Below are positions 1 to 6,521 of a DNA stretch of 16,046 nt, piece by piece. The stretch is from positions 1 to 16,046 of the forward strand of contig JAQGHK010000407.1 of the NCBI GenBank assembly GCA_028288875.1, given 5' to 3'. The notes below the pieces were generated by a model, which made no database searches, was not told where the DNA came from, and was given only the letters and a program-made list of their open reading frames with translations. Each line of letters begins with the position of its first letter. Positions within the stretch are counted from its first letter, which is position 1. The translations under genes were made by a program, and so were the position numbers. Source of the stretch: Phycisphaerales bacterium (GTDB taxonomy: Bacteria; Planctomycetota; Phycisphaerae; Tepidisphaerales; Tepidisphaeraceae).

Positions 1-1
1 G

Positions 2-76
2 CAGAGCATCAAGGCTCGCGCCGAGGCCAAAATGAAAACCGCCGGCAATCCGCCGGCATCATCCAAGGAGAAATGA
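2..76 (+). CDS. C-terminal end of an unidentified protein (partial)
   Basis: An open frame runs in from the left edge and stops at TGA 74-76, giving 24 residues that are basic and hydrophilic (QSIKARAEAKMK, then NPPASSKEK). The stop lies one base before the ATG of the next gene, and the AAGGAG ribosome binding site of that gene (65-70) lies inside this reading frame. This geometry is typical of translational coupling within an operon and is the main reason to believe the frame is real. Too little remains to assign a family. In many genomes the gene before an AHSA1 protein is an ArsR-type regulator or another SRPBCC protein, but nothing here proves either. Confidence 0.55.
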   Translation, partial: QSIKARAEAKMKTAGNPPASSKEK

Positions 77-77
77 C

Positions 78-530
78 ATGAGCGCACCAATCCCATCCGC
101 TGTGAACAGCAATCGTGCTGTTGTTGAAAAATCGACCACGATCGATGCGTCGCCAGAGGTGATTTTCGAATCGATCCTGGAAGACATGCAGGGCATTCCG
201 GATGCCCAAGGCAAGCCAATGGACTTTAAGCTGGAAGCCTTCCCCGGCGGCCGCTGGTATCGCGATCTGGGCAACAACGCCGGCCATTTTTGGGGCCACG
301 TGCAGGTCATTAAGCCGCCGACGCTGATCGAGGTCTTCGGCCCGTTGATGATCAGTTCTGCCGCGGTCAGCCACGTGACCTACCGCGTGAAGTCCGAGGG
401 CGGGAAGCAGACGCTGACGATCACTCACAAGATTTTCGGAGATTTCGATCCCAGCATGCCCGGCAAAGTCGACGGCGGCTGGCAGATGGCGATCGACCGC
501 ATTCAGGCCCGGGCGCTGAAGCGGACGTAA
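78..530 (+). CDS. SRPBCC / AHSA1-like domain protein
   Basis: A 150-residue protein covering a single START-like ligand-binding domain of the activator-of-Hsp90-ATPase (AHSA1) type. Recognisable features are the N-terminal strand and helix (VVEKSTTIDASPEVIFESIL, about residues 15-34), the central PGGRWYRDLGNNAGHFWGHV block (about 56-75) and the C-terminal helix KVDGGWQMAIDRIQARAL. Family members form a hydrophobic cavity and often sit beside small regulators or DinB proteins; their ligands are mostly unknown. The start ATG at 78 is preceded by AAGGAG at 65-70 with a 7-base spacer. It follows the upstream stop by one base, and a DinB gene follows 37 bases later on the same strand. No signal peptide, so cytoplasmic. 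The family is clear; the substrate cannot be inferred. Confidence 0.85.
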   Translation: MSAPIPSAVNSNRAVVEKSTTIDASPEVIFESILEDMQGIPDAQGKPMDFKLEAFPGGRWYRDLGNNAGHFWGHVQVIKPPTLIEVFGPLMISSAAVSHVTYRVKSEGGKQTLTITHKIFGDFDPSMPGKVDGGWQMAIDRIQARALKRT

Positions 531-567
531 ATCAGGCACACATACCGGCATTCTAACGGAGAGATTT

Positions 568-1083
568 ATGACCTCGAAAGCAGCCATCCAACTTGCATTG
601 CAATACAGCGACCAATTCGCCGGCGCGCTCGGCGATATGAAAGACGCCCCCATGACCCGCCCCGGGACGTGGGGCGGCAATCACCCGATGTGGATCGCCG
701 GCCACCTGGCCGTCGTGGAAGGGCGTTTGCACAAGATCCTGTTCGGCACGCCGAATCCGGTTGAAAACTGGAAGCCGATGTTCGACTGGGGCACCACGCC
801 GATGGACGACGCCGCGGCCTACCCGCCGTTCGAAAAAGTGCTCAGCGCGTTCGCCGGCCTGCGCGCTAAGACCCGCGCGTATCTCGACACACTCGATGAT
901 GCCGCACTCGATAAGCCCGTAGCGATGTCGGCCCCGGGCCTGCCGATCTTTGATACCGTCGGCAACACGATCTCGATCATCGCCTTCCACCAATGCCTGC
1001 ACGCCGGCGAAGCCGCCGTCACCCGCCGCGCCGCGGGCAAGTCGCCGTTCTTCACGCCATCGGCAGAGTTGCGGGCGTTCTAA
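568..1083 (+). CDS. DinB-family protein (four-helix metal-binding fold)
   Basis: A 171-residue DinB/YfiT-type protein. The likely metal-binding histidine triad is visible: H46 in MWIAGHLA, and H141 and H145 in the late-helix FHQCLHAGE motif (HxxxH). The DinB superfamily includes thiol-dependent transferases (bacillithiol and mycothiol S-transferases, maleylpyruvate isomerase) and many members of unknown activity. The protein is predicted to be cytoplasmic. The start at 568 has an upstream purine-rich GGAGAG ribosome binding site (about 559-564). It lies between the AHSA1 gene and the DUF899 gene on the same strand, probably in one transcript. The next gene is 88 bases away, so a separate promoter for that gene is possible. 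The exact reaction is not inferable. Confidence 0.88.
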   Translation: MTSKAAIQLALQYSDQFAGALGDMKDAPMTRPGTWGGNHPMWIAGHLAVVEGRLHKILFGTPNPVENWKPMFDWGTTPMDDAAAYPPFEKVLSAFAGLRAKTRAYLDTLDDAALDKPVAMSAPGLPIFDTVGNTISIIAFHQCLHAGEAAVTRRAAGKSPFFTPSAELRAF

Positions 1084-1171
1084 ATCGCGTTCAGAGCCAC
1101 GGCTAGCAACGAAGTCGAACTGCGGTGGAATCAGACGGAAGGCCCGCGCTAGAGTTGAGTTTGGAGCAGCC

Positions 1172-1876
1172 ATGAGCACCTACCCAATGCCAGCCATTGT
1201 GAGCCGGGACGAATGGGAACGTTCGCGAGCGGACCTGCTGGCCCGGGAAAAAGCACACATGCAGGCCGGCGACCAGATCGCTGCCGCCCGGCGTCGCCTG
1301 CCGATGACGCCCGTCGATCCCGTCTCCGTTCAAGGCCCGGCCGGCGTAACACCGCTGCACCAGTTGTTTGAAGGACGGTCGATGCTGCTGGTCTACTTCT
1401 TCATGTGGAATGCGGGCAAGCCGCACGCCAAACAGTGCGAGGGGTGCACGTTCAACCAGGCAGCGGTGAACGAGGCGACGCGTGGCTATCTGGCCGCGCG
1501 TGATGTCTCTTACGCCGTCTTCTCGGTGGGGCCGCTGGAGGAACTGCTCGCCTACCGCGATTTCATGGGCTGGACGACGCCGTGGTATTCCATCGCCCAA
1601 TCCGGCCCGATACTTAAAACCCGCGACGGCGGCGACCTGCGTTGTTACCTGCGCGACGGCGAACAGGTCTACCAGACCTATGACCTGACCATGCGCGGCA
1701 CGGAATCAACGCTGCCCGCGTTGCAGTTCCTCGACCTCATGCCGTTCGGCCGGCAGGAGACGTGGGAAGACAGCCCGCCCGGCACGCCACAGGTGAAGGC
1801 TGGCTCGTGGTGGCGCCAGAACGGCAGGCCGATCGCGCAATGGACGCGCACCAGTGAGCCCGCGCCGCCGAAATAG
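1172..1876 (+). CDS. DUF899 family thioredoxin-like protein
   Basis: A 234-residue protein of the DUF899 family. Residues 71-80 (MLLVYFFMWN) form the beta strand before a CxxC pair at C89 and C92 (CEGCTF), which sits where the CPSCSF motif lies in relatives. Later blocks, WTTPWYS and the long loop ending in LQFLDLMPFGRQE, also match the family pattern. The role is unknown; a redox or thiol-linked function is inferred from the CxxC and the thioredoxin-like fold. The open frame extends upstream to 950, but that part overlaps the DinB gene and has Arg/Ser-rich shadow composition. The ATG at 1172 has GGAG at 1163-1166 with a 5-base spacer and is the sensible start. It converges on the GNAT gene with only 3 bases between the two stops. 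Confidence 0.85.
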   Translation: MSTYPMPAIVSRDEWERSRADLLAREKAHMQAGDQIAAARRRLPMTPVDPVSVQGPAGVTPLHQLFEGRSMLLVYFFMWNAGKPHAKQCEGCTFNQAAVNEATRGYLAARDVSYAVFSVGPLEELLAYRDFMGWTTPWYSIAQSGPILKTRDGGDLRCYLRDGEQVYQTYDLTMRGTESTLPALQFLDLMPFGRQETWEDSPPGTPQVKAGSWWRQNGRPIAQWTRTSEPAPPK

Positions 1877-1879
1877 CGA

Positions 1880-2746
1880 TCAGTACGCGATCGACGGCGC
1901 CCAATATCCCGTCGGCGGATCGTACGGGCCCATCGCCATCAGCTGCAGCACTTTCACCGCGCGGAAGCCGCGGGCTAGCGCTTTGCGGATGAGCGGGCCG
2001 TTGCGGGTGGGGAGGAGGATGCGCTGCAGCGGAGGCGGCAGGGCCGTGACAGCAACCTGCGATGTCGTCAGCAGGTCTTCGGCCGTCTCACCGGCGGCGA
2101 AGCCGAAGAAGCCCGGCACCACGAACGCTGCCAGCCGGCCGCCGAAGAATCGGCCGTGCGGAATGCAGCCCATGGCGGGGCCGTTGGCGATCATCGACAG
2201 CAACTCGGCCCGGCGCGACACCTTTTGCATCGCCACGCACAGTGCGTCGGCCGCATCGACATCCGCCGGCATAAGTGGGCGACACGCATCATCATGGGCG
2301 GGCGGCACGGCCATCAGCACCAGCGGCTCGGTCACGTCGAAACCGAGTGACGTGTAGAGGCTGAACGACGCCATGTTGAATGAATCCTGCACCAGCCGCA
2401 CCGCCGGGCCGTGGTGTTCGATCGCGTACTCAATGATGTACCGCATGAGCTGCCGGCCGACGCCTTTGCATTGGCGATTCGGGTCGACACAGATCGGCCC
2501 CACGCCGGCCGTCGCGTCGGTGAGCTGCACGAAGTTGTGGCCGACGACTGTGTCGCCATCCATCGCCACCACGCCGTACACGTCCGGCCGATTCACAAAC
2601 GCGCCGGCCATCGCGAGCGCCATCTCCGGGCTGATGATGTCCAACTCAAAGCCATGGCGATGGCTGATCGCCGCGAACGCGTCAAAGGTGATTCGCGCGA
2701 TCGACTGGGTGTGCTCGGTCAACGCTCGGGTCAATTCGATGGCCAT
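1880..2746 (-). CDS. GNAT family N-acetyltransferase
   Basis: A 288-residue protein whose N-terminal half is a GCN5-related acetyltransferase domain. The acetyl-CoA pyrophosphate loop is at residues 87-100 (VDPNRQCKGVGRQL, the R/QxxGxG/A motif A), followed by the motif B region DSFNMASFSLYTSLGFD at about 121-137. Residues 150-288 resemble a second, degenerate GNAT-like domain without motif A, an arrangement known in double-GNAT proteins. The substrate is unknown. The ATG at 2744-2746 is preceded by a strong GGAGGA site (plus-strand 2751-2756) with a 4-5 base spacer. The stop nearly abuts the convergent DUF899 gene, so the two transcripts must overlap or end within each other's coding sequence. 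Confidence 0.88.
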   Translation of the reverse strand: MAIELTRALTEHTQSIARITFDAFAAISHRHGFELDIISPEMALAMAGAFVNRPDVYGVVAMDGDTVVGHNFVQLTDATAGVGPICVDPNRQCKGVGRQLMRYIIEYAIEHHGPAVRLVQDSFNMASFSLYTSLGFDVTEPLVLMAVPPAHDDACRPLMPADVDAADALCVAMQKVSRRAELLSMIANGPAMGCIPHGRFFGGRLAAFVVPGFFGFAAGETAEDLLTTSQVAVTALPPPLQRILLPTRNGPLIRKALARGFRAVKVLQLMAMGPYDPPTGYWAPSIAY

Positions 2747-2854
2747 CAGTTCCTCCGTTGCGCCAAGGGTCCGGCGGGGGACGGGCGCAACGGCGATTTT
2801 TACCCGATGGCCGGGGAAACTAAAACGGCAAACGCATCGGCTGCGGTCGCCGCC

Positions 2855-3055
2855 TCATGACCGCTTGGCACGCGTCGTCTTCTTCCGGCTCGATTTCTTA
2901 GCCGTCTTCTTCGCAGCTTTTTTGGTTGCCTTCGGTTTGCAACTCCCTTTGGCACCGGGCTTTTTGCCCGGCGTGGGCTCGTAGCCCGGCCAGCAGCGGC
3001 CGGCCTGGCGTTTGTTGCGTTCGGCTTGTGTCTTGGCGGGTTTGGTCTTGGCCAT
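2855..3055 (-). CDS. Small Lys-rich basic protein with H1-like tail
   Basis: A 66-residue, very basic protein. The N-terminal third (MAKTKPAKTQAERNKRQAGR) leads into a conserved-looking block with two cysteines, C21 in RCWPGYEPTPG and C39 in KGSCK. Residues 40-66 are almost entirely Lys, Ala, Arg, Ser and Thr in a KKAAKKTAKKSSRKK pattern reminiscent of histone H1 tails. A longer frame reaches 3223, but the ATG at 3053-3055 has an AAAGGA ribosome binding site with a 6-base spacer, and the extension has no protein-like character. Binding to nucleic acid is inferred from charge only. The two cysteines and the WPGYEPTPGKKPG block argue that it is more than low-complexity sequence. It lies 108 bases upstream of the GNAT gene on the same strand. 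Confidence 0.72.
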   Translation of the reverse strand: MAKTKPAKTQAERNKRQAGRCWPGYEPTPGKKPGAKGSCKPKATKKAAKKTAKKSSRKKTTRAKRS

Positions 3056-3140
3056 GTTGGGTCCTTTGACGAACCCTAGGCAAGGCGGGCCCCGCAACGC
3101 CGTGACAGAAATTATGAAATGAGCGGTCCTGGATCTTGGC

Positions 3141-4364
3141 TTACGACGTCCGCGATCGACGGCGGACCGTGAAGATCGCCGCCAAGCCCATGACGGCAAG
3201 GCCCGCAGGCTCGGGGACGACAAAGCCTGCCCGGCTCAGCCGAAACACCGTGCCGCCGATCGTGCCGCCGCCGTTGGCGGTGCCGTACAGATCGCCATTG
3301 GCGTCGGCGATCAGGCTGCCGGTCGGGCCGCTGCCGTTGGTCCCATCGAAGTCGTACACGTCGATGAGATTGTGCGAGCCTGCCGTGACTTCAAAGATCG
3401 TGCCCTTGGCGAACGCGCCACCGTCGGCCGTGGCGCCGAAGAGGTTGCCCGCGCCGTCCATGATCAACGCCCCCTGCGGCCGCCGCCCGGAACCGGCCAG
3501 GCCGAAGGAGGCCAGCGTCGTCAGGTTGTGTGTGACGGCATCGATTTCGAAAACGGTGCCATGCCCGTTTACGCCGTCCTCGAACGTCGTGCCGTACATG
3601 TTGCCGGCCTTATCGAAGATCAGCGTGCCGGACGGGTAGCTACCGTTGGTCTGGTTGAAGTTCGCCAGCGAGGTCATCGTGGATGAGCCGGCGGCGATCC
3701 GGAAGATCGCACCAAAGTCATTGCCCGTACCCGTGCCCGACCCGTAGATATTGCCCGCGGCATCCAGCGTGAGTTCCGAGGACGACAAGCCGCCAAAGGC
3801 GTGCGTGAAGGACGTGATCGGCGTGATGACGCTGCTGCCGGGCGTGATCTTAAAGACAAGGCCGATGTCGCTCGTGCCGCCGTATTGCGTGCTGCCATAG
3901 ATATTGCCCGCGGCGTCGAGCGTGACTCCGGCGTAGGGGTTAGCGCCGGTGGTCTTGCGGTCGAACTTGGCGATGGTGGTCAGCGTTTGCGAAGCGAGGT
4001 TGTATTTAAACACCTGCCCGTCGATCGAGCCCGGCTGGCCCCAGTTGGTGCCGTACAGATTGCCCAGGCCGTCCGCCGTCAGCTTGCTGGTCGCGAAGCC
4101 GCCGTTGTTGCCGTTGAACGTAGCCAGCGGCTTGATGGTGCTGGTCAGCTTGTCGGCCTCGAACACCGCGCCCCGGTCAAAGGTGCCGCCGACTTCGGTG
4201 GTGCCGAACAGGTTGCCGGCGTTATCCATGATCAGCCCGCCGCCCGGCAGCCGGCCGCTGCCGGCATCCATGTTGGCCAGAACATCCAATTGCGCGCCCT
4301 GCGCCGTCGCGGCCAGTGCGGTCAGAATCGCCGCAGACCGGAAAAACCGAAATTCGCCGTGCAT
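3141..4364 (-). CDS. PEP-CTERM protein with seven GloVer-type repeats
   Basis: A 407-residue exported protein. Residues 1-24 look like a signal peptide (FFRSAAILTALAATAQGA). Seven copies of a DxxGNxYGTTxxGG motif start at residues 47, 98, 150, 201, 251, 303 and 354, a regular period of 50-52 residues. This matches the GloVer repeat (choice-of-anchor tandem repeat family) and predicts a seven-bladed beta-propeller. Residues 383-407 are a PEP-CTERM anchor: VPEPAGLAVMGLAA, a hydrophobic run, then RRRSR. An exosortase should process it, but none is encoded here. The open frame runs to 4637, yet the ATG at 4362-4364 has a GGGGAG ribosome binding site and starts directly at the signal peptide. The ligand and role at the cell surface are unknown. 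Confidence 0.88.
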   Translation of the reverse strand: MHGEFRFFRSAAILTALAATAQGAQLDVLANMDAGSGRLPGGGLIMDNAGNLFGTTEVGGTFDRGAVFEADKLTSTIKPLATFNGNNGGFATSKLTADGLGNLYGTNWGQPGSIDGQVFKYNLASQTLTTIAKFDRKTTGANPYAGVTLDAAGNIYGSTQYGGTSDIGLVFKITPGSSVITPITSFTHAFGGLSSSELTLDAAGNIYGSGTGTGNDFGAIFRIAAGSSTMTSLANFNQTNGSYPSGTLIFDKAGNMYGTTFEDGVNGHGTVFEIDAVTHNLTTLASFGLAGSGRRPQGALIMDGAGNLFGATADGGAFAKGTIFEVTAGSHNLIDVYDFDGTNGSGPTGSLIADANGDLYGTANGGGTIGGTVFRLSRAGFVVPEPAGLAVMGLAAIFTVRRRSRTS

Positions 4365-4378
4365 GTTGCTCCCCTGAA

Positions 4379-4392
4379 AGGGCCGAAGCCCT
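4379..4392 (-). promoter_or_regulatory. C(UUCG)G hairpin just before the ribosome binding site
   Basis: On the minus strand this reads AGGGC-TTCG-GCCCT: a perfect 5-bp stem closing a C(UUCG)G tetraloop, one of the most stable RNA loops known. It ends a few bases upstream of the GGGGAG ribosome binding site (plus-strand about 4370-4375) of the GloVer PEP-CTERM gene. It could stabilise the mRNA or tune ribosome access. The role is inferred. Confidence 0.5.
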
Positions 4393-4420
4393 ACTGACCG
4401 AAATGAAGTCGCCCAAGAAT

Positions 4421-4461
4421 CCGCCCCAACGGCTATGTCGCCACCGACATGGGGTTGGCGG
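4421..4461 (-). promoter_or_regulatory. Long imperfect hairpin in the PEP-CTERM leader
   Basis: The outer arms CCGCCCCAAC (4421-4430) and GTTGGCGG (4454-4461) pair with a 2-base bulge. Inside them, ATGTCG (4435-4440) and CGACAT (4445-4450) form a perfect 6-bp stem around a 4-base loop, with small internal loops between the two stems. The two-tier stem is more organised than expected from GC content alone. I do not recognise it as a known riboswitch class. Confidence 0.45.
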
Positions 4462-4469
4462 CCGTTTAT

Positions 4470-4506
4470 CCTGTTTAACGCAATCATTACGATTGCATTG
4501 AACAGG
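4470..4506. repeat. 37-bp near-perfect inverted repeat (16-bp arms)
   Basis: The left arm CCTGTTTAACGCAATC (4470-4485) and right arm GATTGCATTGAACAGG (4491-4506) pair over 16 positions with 14 Watson-Crick matches, around a 5-base ATTAC loop. In either strand's RNA one of the two exceptions becomes a G-U wobble. It starts about 105 bases upstream of the GloVer PEP-CTERM ATG and about 200 bases past the argH stop. The AT-richer composition of the arms stands out from its surroundings. It could be an operator for a dimeric regulator or an RNA stem; the lack of a U-tract argues against a terminator. Confidence 0.6.
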
Positions 4507-4703
4507 GCGAACGATGGGACCTGCGAAGGACGGATTACGAATGCGTCGTGACAGGAACTGGCCGACCGGACCCCGGCGCATTGTTCGCAATGTCCACCGC
4601 CGCCCCCGAACGTGCCGTGTCGGATTATCCGAGACAAGCGACGAACCGGCGACCCGCCCCATAGTCATGCGCCGGGTGCGCCCTCGCGGGCCAATCAAAA
4701 TGC

Positions 4704-6167
4704 TTAAACGCCCAGCCGCTCTTTCCATGCGGCCAGCTGGTCTTCAAACGGCTTTCCGCCGGCGGCGCCGGCGCTTTGGTAACGCTTGACAACGTTCGCT
4801 GCGCCGAGGCAGGTGAAGACGTCCTCGGTCACACGCTTGTCCGTCTTGCTGGCGGCGATCACTTCATTGAACGCCTCGACGCTCAACTGCGATAGCGCGT
4901 GCTTCCCTTCCTTTTCACACCGGGCCACCAGCGTGCCGACGATATGGTGGGCCGTGCGGAACGGGATGCCGGCGGTGACGAGGTATTCCGCGAGGCTGGT
5001 GGCATCGAGAAAGCCGCGGTCCAGCGTCGGCTCGATGCGCGCCTTATCGTAGCTGGCGCTGTTCACGATCGCGGCCGCCATCGTCAGGCACTGGCTGACG
5101 GTGTCGTACGCACGGAAGACGATACGCTTGTCTTCCTGCAGGTCGCGGTTGTAGCCGATGGGCAGGCCCTTGAGGATCGTCATCAACGCGAACAGATCGC
5201 CGTAGACGTTCCCGCACCGGCCGCGGATCAGCTCCAGCATGTCTGGGTTCCGCTTCTGCGGCATCATCGAACTGCTGGTGGTGTACCGGTCGGCGATCTT
5301 AATAAAGCCGAACTCGGTGGTCATGTAAATGATCCACTGCTCGGCCCAGCGGGAGAGCCATTGAGCGGTCATCGCACACGCATAGAGGAAGTCACAGGCG
5401 AGATCGCGGGACGCAGTGCTCTCGATCGAACTTCGCGAAACTTCGATCTCGTCGTGGCCAACCATTCCCGGCGTCTCGCGATTCATCCACCACAAACTCA
5501 GTTCGCGATCGATTGGCAATGAAGTGCCCGCGATAGCACCCGAGCCGAGCGGCCATTCGACGGTCTGTGTCATCCATGGCGCGTAGAACCGCTGTAGAGC
5601 GTTGCTGAATGTAGAGGCCCACGTCAACGCCTCAGCACCGGCGGATATCGGCTGCGCGCGTTGGAGGTGGGTGAACGACGGCATCACGACATCGCGGTTG
5701 CGTTCGGCAAGGTCAACGAATGCACGGATGATTACGTCGAACTGCTCGCGACCCAATGCGTACGACACGTTGTGAATCCAAAGCACGAGATCCGTCGCCA
5801 CCTGATCATTCCGGCTCCGCCCGGTATGCAGCTTTCGCCCCGGCTCGCCGATGCGTTCGGTGAGGGCCGATTCCACGCACATGTGGATGTCTTCCAGTTC
5901 CGGCTTGAACCCCGCCCACTTCGGCCCGTCGCGGTCGATCTCGGCCTCGATCTCCTTGAGCCCGGCGAAGATCGCCTCGCGGTCGGCCCCGGTGATCAGG
6001 CCGACTTTTTCCAGCATCGTCGCGTGCGCGATGCTGCCGGCGACATCGACCTTGTACAGCCGCCAGTCGTAGCTCATCGATTCGACAAAGGTCTGCGCGA
6101 TGGCGTCGGTCGCCTCGCCGATGCGGGCCTGCCAGCTCTTTGCAGGTGTGTTAAGCGTGTCGGACAT
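4704..6167 (-). CDS. argH: Argininosuccinate lyase
   Basis: A 487-residue enzyme of the fumarase/aspartase superfamily. It splits argininosuccinate to arginine and fumarate in the last step of arginine synthesis, in the cytoplasm, as a homotetramer. Family motifs (numbered from the chosen ATG) are HTGRSRNDQ at about 114-122, THLQRAQP at about 166-173 with the catalytic-region histidine, and the signature GSSMMPQKRNPD-type loop SSSMMPQKRNPD at about 298-309 carrying the catalytic serine. Length is close to the usual 460-490. A GTG two codons upstream (6171-6173) is an alternative start. Neither start has a Shine-Dalgarno sequence, and a TATAGA box ends 8 bases before the ATG, so a leaderless mRNA is likely. 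No other arg gene is adjacent. Confidence 0.95.
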   Translation of the reverse strand: MSDTLNTPAKSWQARIGEATDAIAQTFVESMSYDWRLYKVDVAGSIAHATMLEKVGLITGADREAIFAGLKEIEAEIDRDGPKWAGFKPELEDIHMCVESALTERIGEPGRKLHTGRSRNDQVATDLVLWIHNVSYALGREQFDVIIRAFVDLAERNRDVVMPSFTHLQRAQPISAGAEALTWASTFSNALQRFYAPWMTQTVEWPLGSGAIAGTSLPIDRELSLWWMNRETPGMVGHDEIEVSRSSIESTASRDLACDFLYACAMTAQWLSRWAEQWIIYMTTEFGFIKIADRYTTSSSMMPQKRNPDMLELIRGRCGNVYGDLFALMTILKGLPIGYNRDLQEDKRIVFRAYDTVSQCLTMAAAIVNSASYDKARIEPTLDRGFLDATSLAEYLVTAGIPFRTAHHIVGTLVARCEKEGKHALSQLSVEAFNEVIAASKTDKRVTEDVFTCLGAANVVKRYQSAGAAGGKPFEDQLAAWKERLGV

Positions 6168-6175
6168 ACACACAG

Positions 6176-6202
6176 TCTATAGTCATTCGGGGCATTGTTT
6201 AA
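6176..6202 (-). promoter_or_regulatory. Candidate argH promoter giving a leaderless transcript
   Basis: Reading the minus strand, TTAAAC (plus 6197-6202) and TATAGA (plus 6176-6181) are separated by 15 bases. The -10 box is good; the -35 box is weak and the spacing short. The -10 ends 8 bases before the argH ATG, so transcription would begin at about the start codon. This fits the absence of a ribosome binding site. Confidence 0.35.
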
Positions 6203-6223
6203 GCGTATACGGTAGGCTATGCT
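6195..6223 (+). promoter_or_regulatory. Candidate hicAB promoter
   Basis: TTGTTT (6195-6200) and TATGCT (6218-6223) are spaced by 17 bases on the plus strand, 107 bases before the hicA start. The -35 box overlaps the candidate -35 box of argH on the other strand, so the two divergent promoters would compete for the same DNA. An 8-bp palindrome CGTATACG (6204-6211) lies in the spacer. Box quality is moderate. Confidence 0.35.
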
Positions 6224-6303
6224 ACTGCTTGTATTGATAACGCATCCAACGGATTGTAACGGTCGTCGTCTGAAGACGCTGGCATGGACGCCTTAGACCG
6301 ATG

Positions 6304-6321
6304 CGTGGATTCTGATCCACG
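6304..6321. promoter_or_regulatory. Perfect inverted repeat at the hicA start (candidate HicB operator)
   Basis: CGTGGAT (6304-6310) and ATCCACG (6315-6321) are perfect 7-bp arms around TCTG. The right arm touches the GAGG ribosome binding site (6321-6324) of hicA. HicB proteins with a ribbon-helix-helix domain commonly bind palindromes near their own operon start to repress it, so this is a natural operator candidate. In mRNA the hairpin could also partly hide the ribosome binding site. The function is inferred. Confidence 0.5.
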
Positions 6322-6329
6322 AGGTGTCT

Positions 6330-6521
6330 GTGCCAAGTGAAATTCGCTTTGCTGAAATTCGCCGTTTTGTTGAGAAACATGGTTGGATATTGATCCGGAT
6401 CCGTGGGTCACATCATGTTTTTAAGAAATCCGACGGCTCGACGTATTCCATCCCGGTCCACCATGGCAAAGTCAAACCGCTCTATTTCCGCGAAATCAAA
6501 AAACAGGTCCGCGAAGATTGA
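6330..6521 (+). CDS. hicA: HicA-type mRNA interferase toxin
   Basis: A 63-residue protein of the HicA/YcfA family, a double-stranded-RNA-binding-like fold that cleaves mRNA when free of antitoxin. Visible motifs are the N-terminal EIRRFVEKHGW helix, then RGSHHVF (G26-H29) carrying the conserved catalytic histidine, then VHHGKVKPLYFREIKKQV near the end. Length is typical (about 60-80). The GTG at 6330 is chosen because GAGG at 6321-6324 gives a 5-base spacer; another GTG at 6324 would overlap that site. The gene is divergent from argH and followed by hicB in a different frame. The catalytic histidine is intact, so the toxin is probably functional. Confidence 0.85.
   Translation: MPSEIRFAEIRRFVEKHGWILIRIRGSHHVFKKSDGSTYSIPVHHGKVKPLYFREIKKQVRED

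Larger units (their letters stand above)
4365..4703. other. Non-coding gap rich in stem-loops
   Basis: A 339-base gap between the argH stop and the start of the GloVer PEP-CTERM gene. No credible gene was found; the open frames here are Arg-rich shadows without ribosome binding sites. Five inverted repeats are visible: 4379-4392, 4421-4461, 4470-4506, 4579-4592 and 4620-4632. No U-run follows any of them on the minus strand, so none is an obvious intrinsic terminator for argH. The first three lie within about 145 bases of the PEP-CTERM start codon and may form its 5' leader. Confidence 0.6.

Noticed and set aside
2955..2971. Perfect inverted repeat CCGGGC-TTTTT-GCCCGG resembling a terminator
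   Set aside because: It lies inside the small Lys-rich gene and is explained by codons for PGKKPG; no U-run follows the stem.
4514..4789. Arg-rich 91-codon plus-strand frame between the PEP-CTERM gene and argH
   Set aside because: No ribosome binding site, low-complexity Arg content, and it runs antisense into the end of argH.
6217..6411. 64-codon minus-strand frame between argH and hicA
   Set aside because: It overlaps hicA on the opposite strand, has no ribosome binding site and no recognisable motif.
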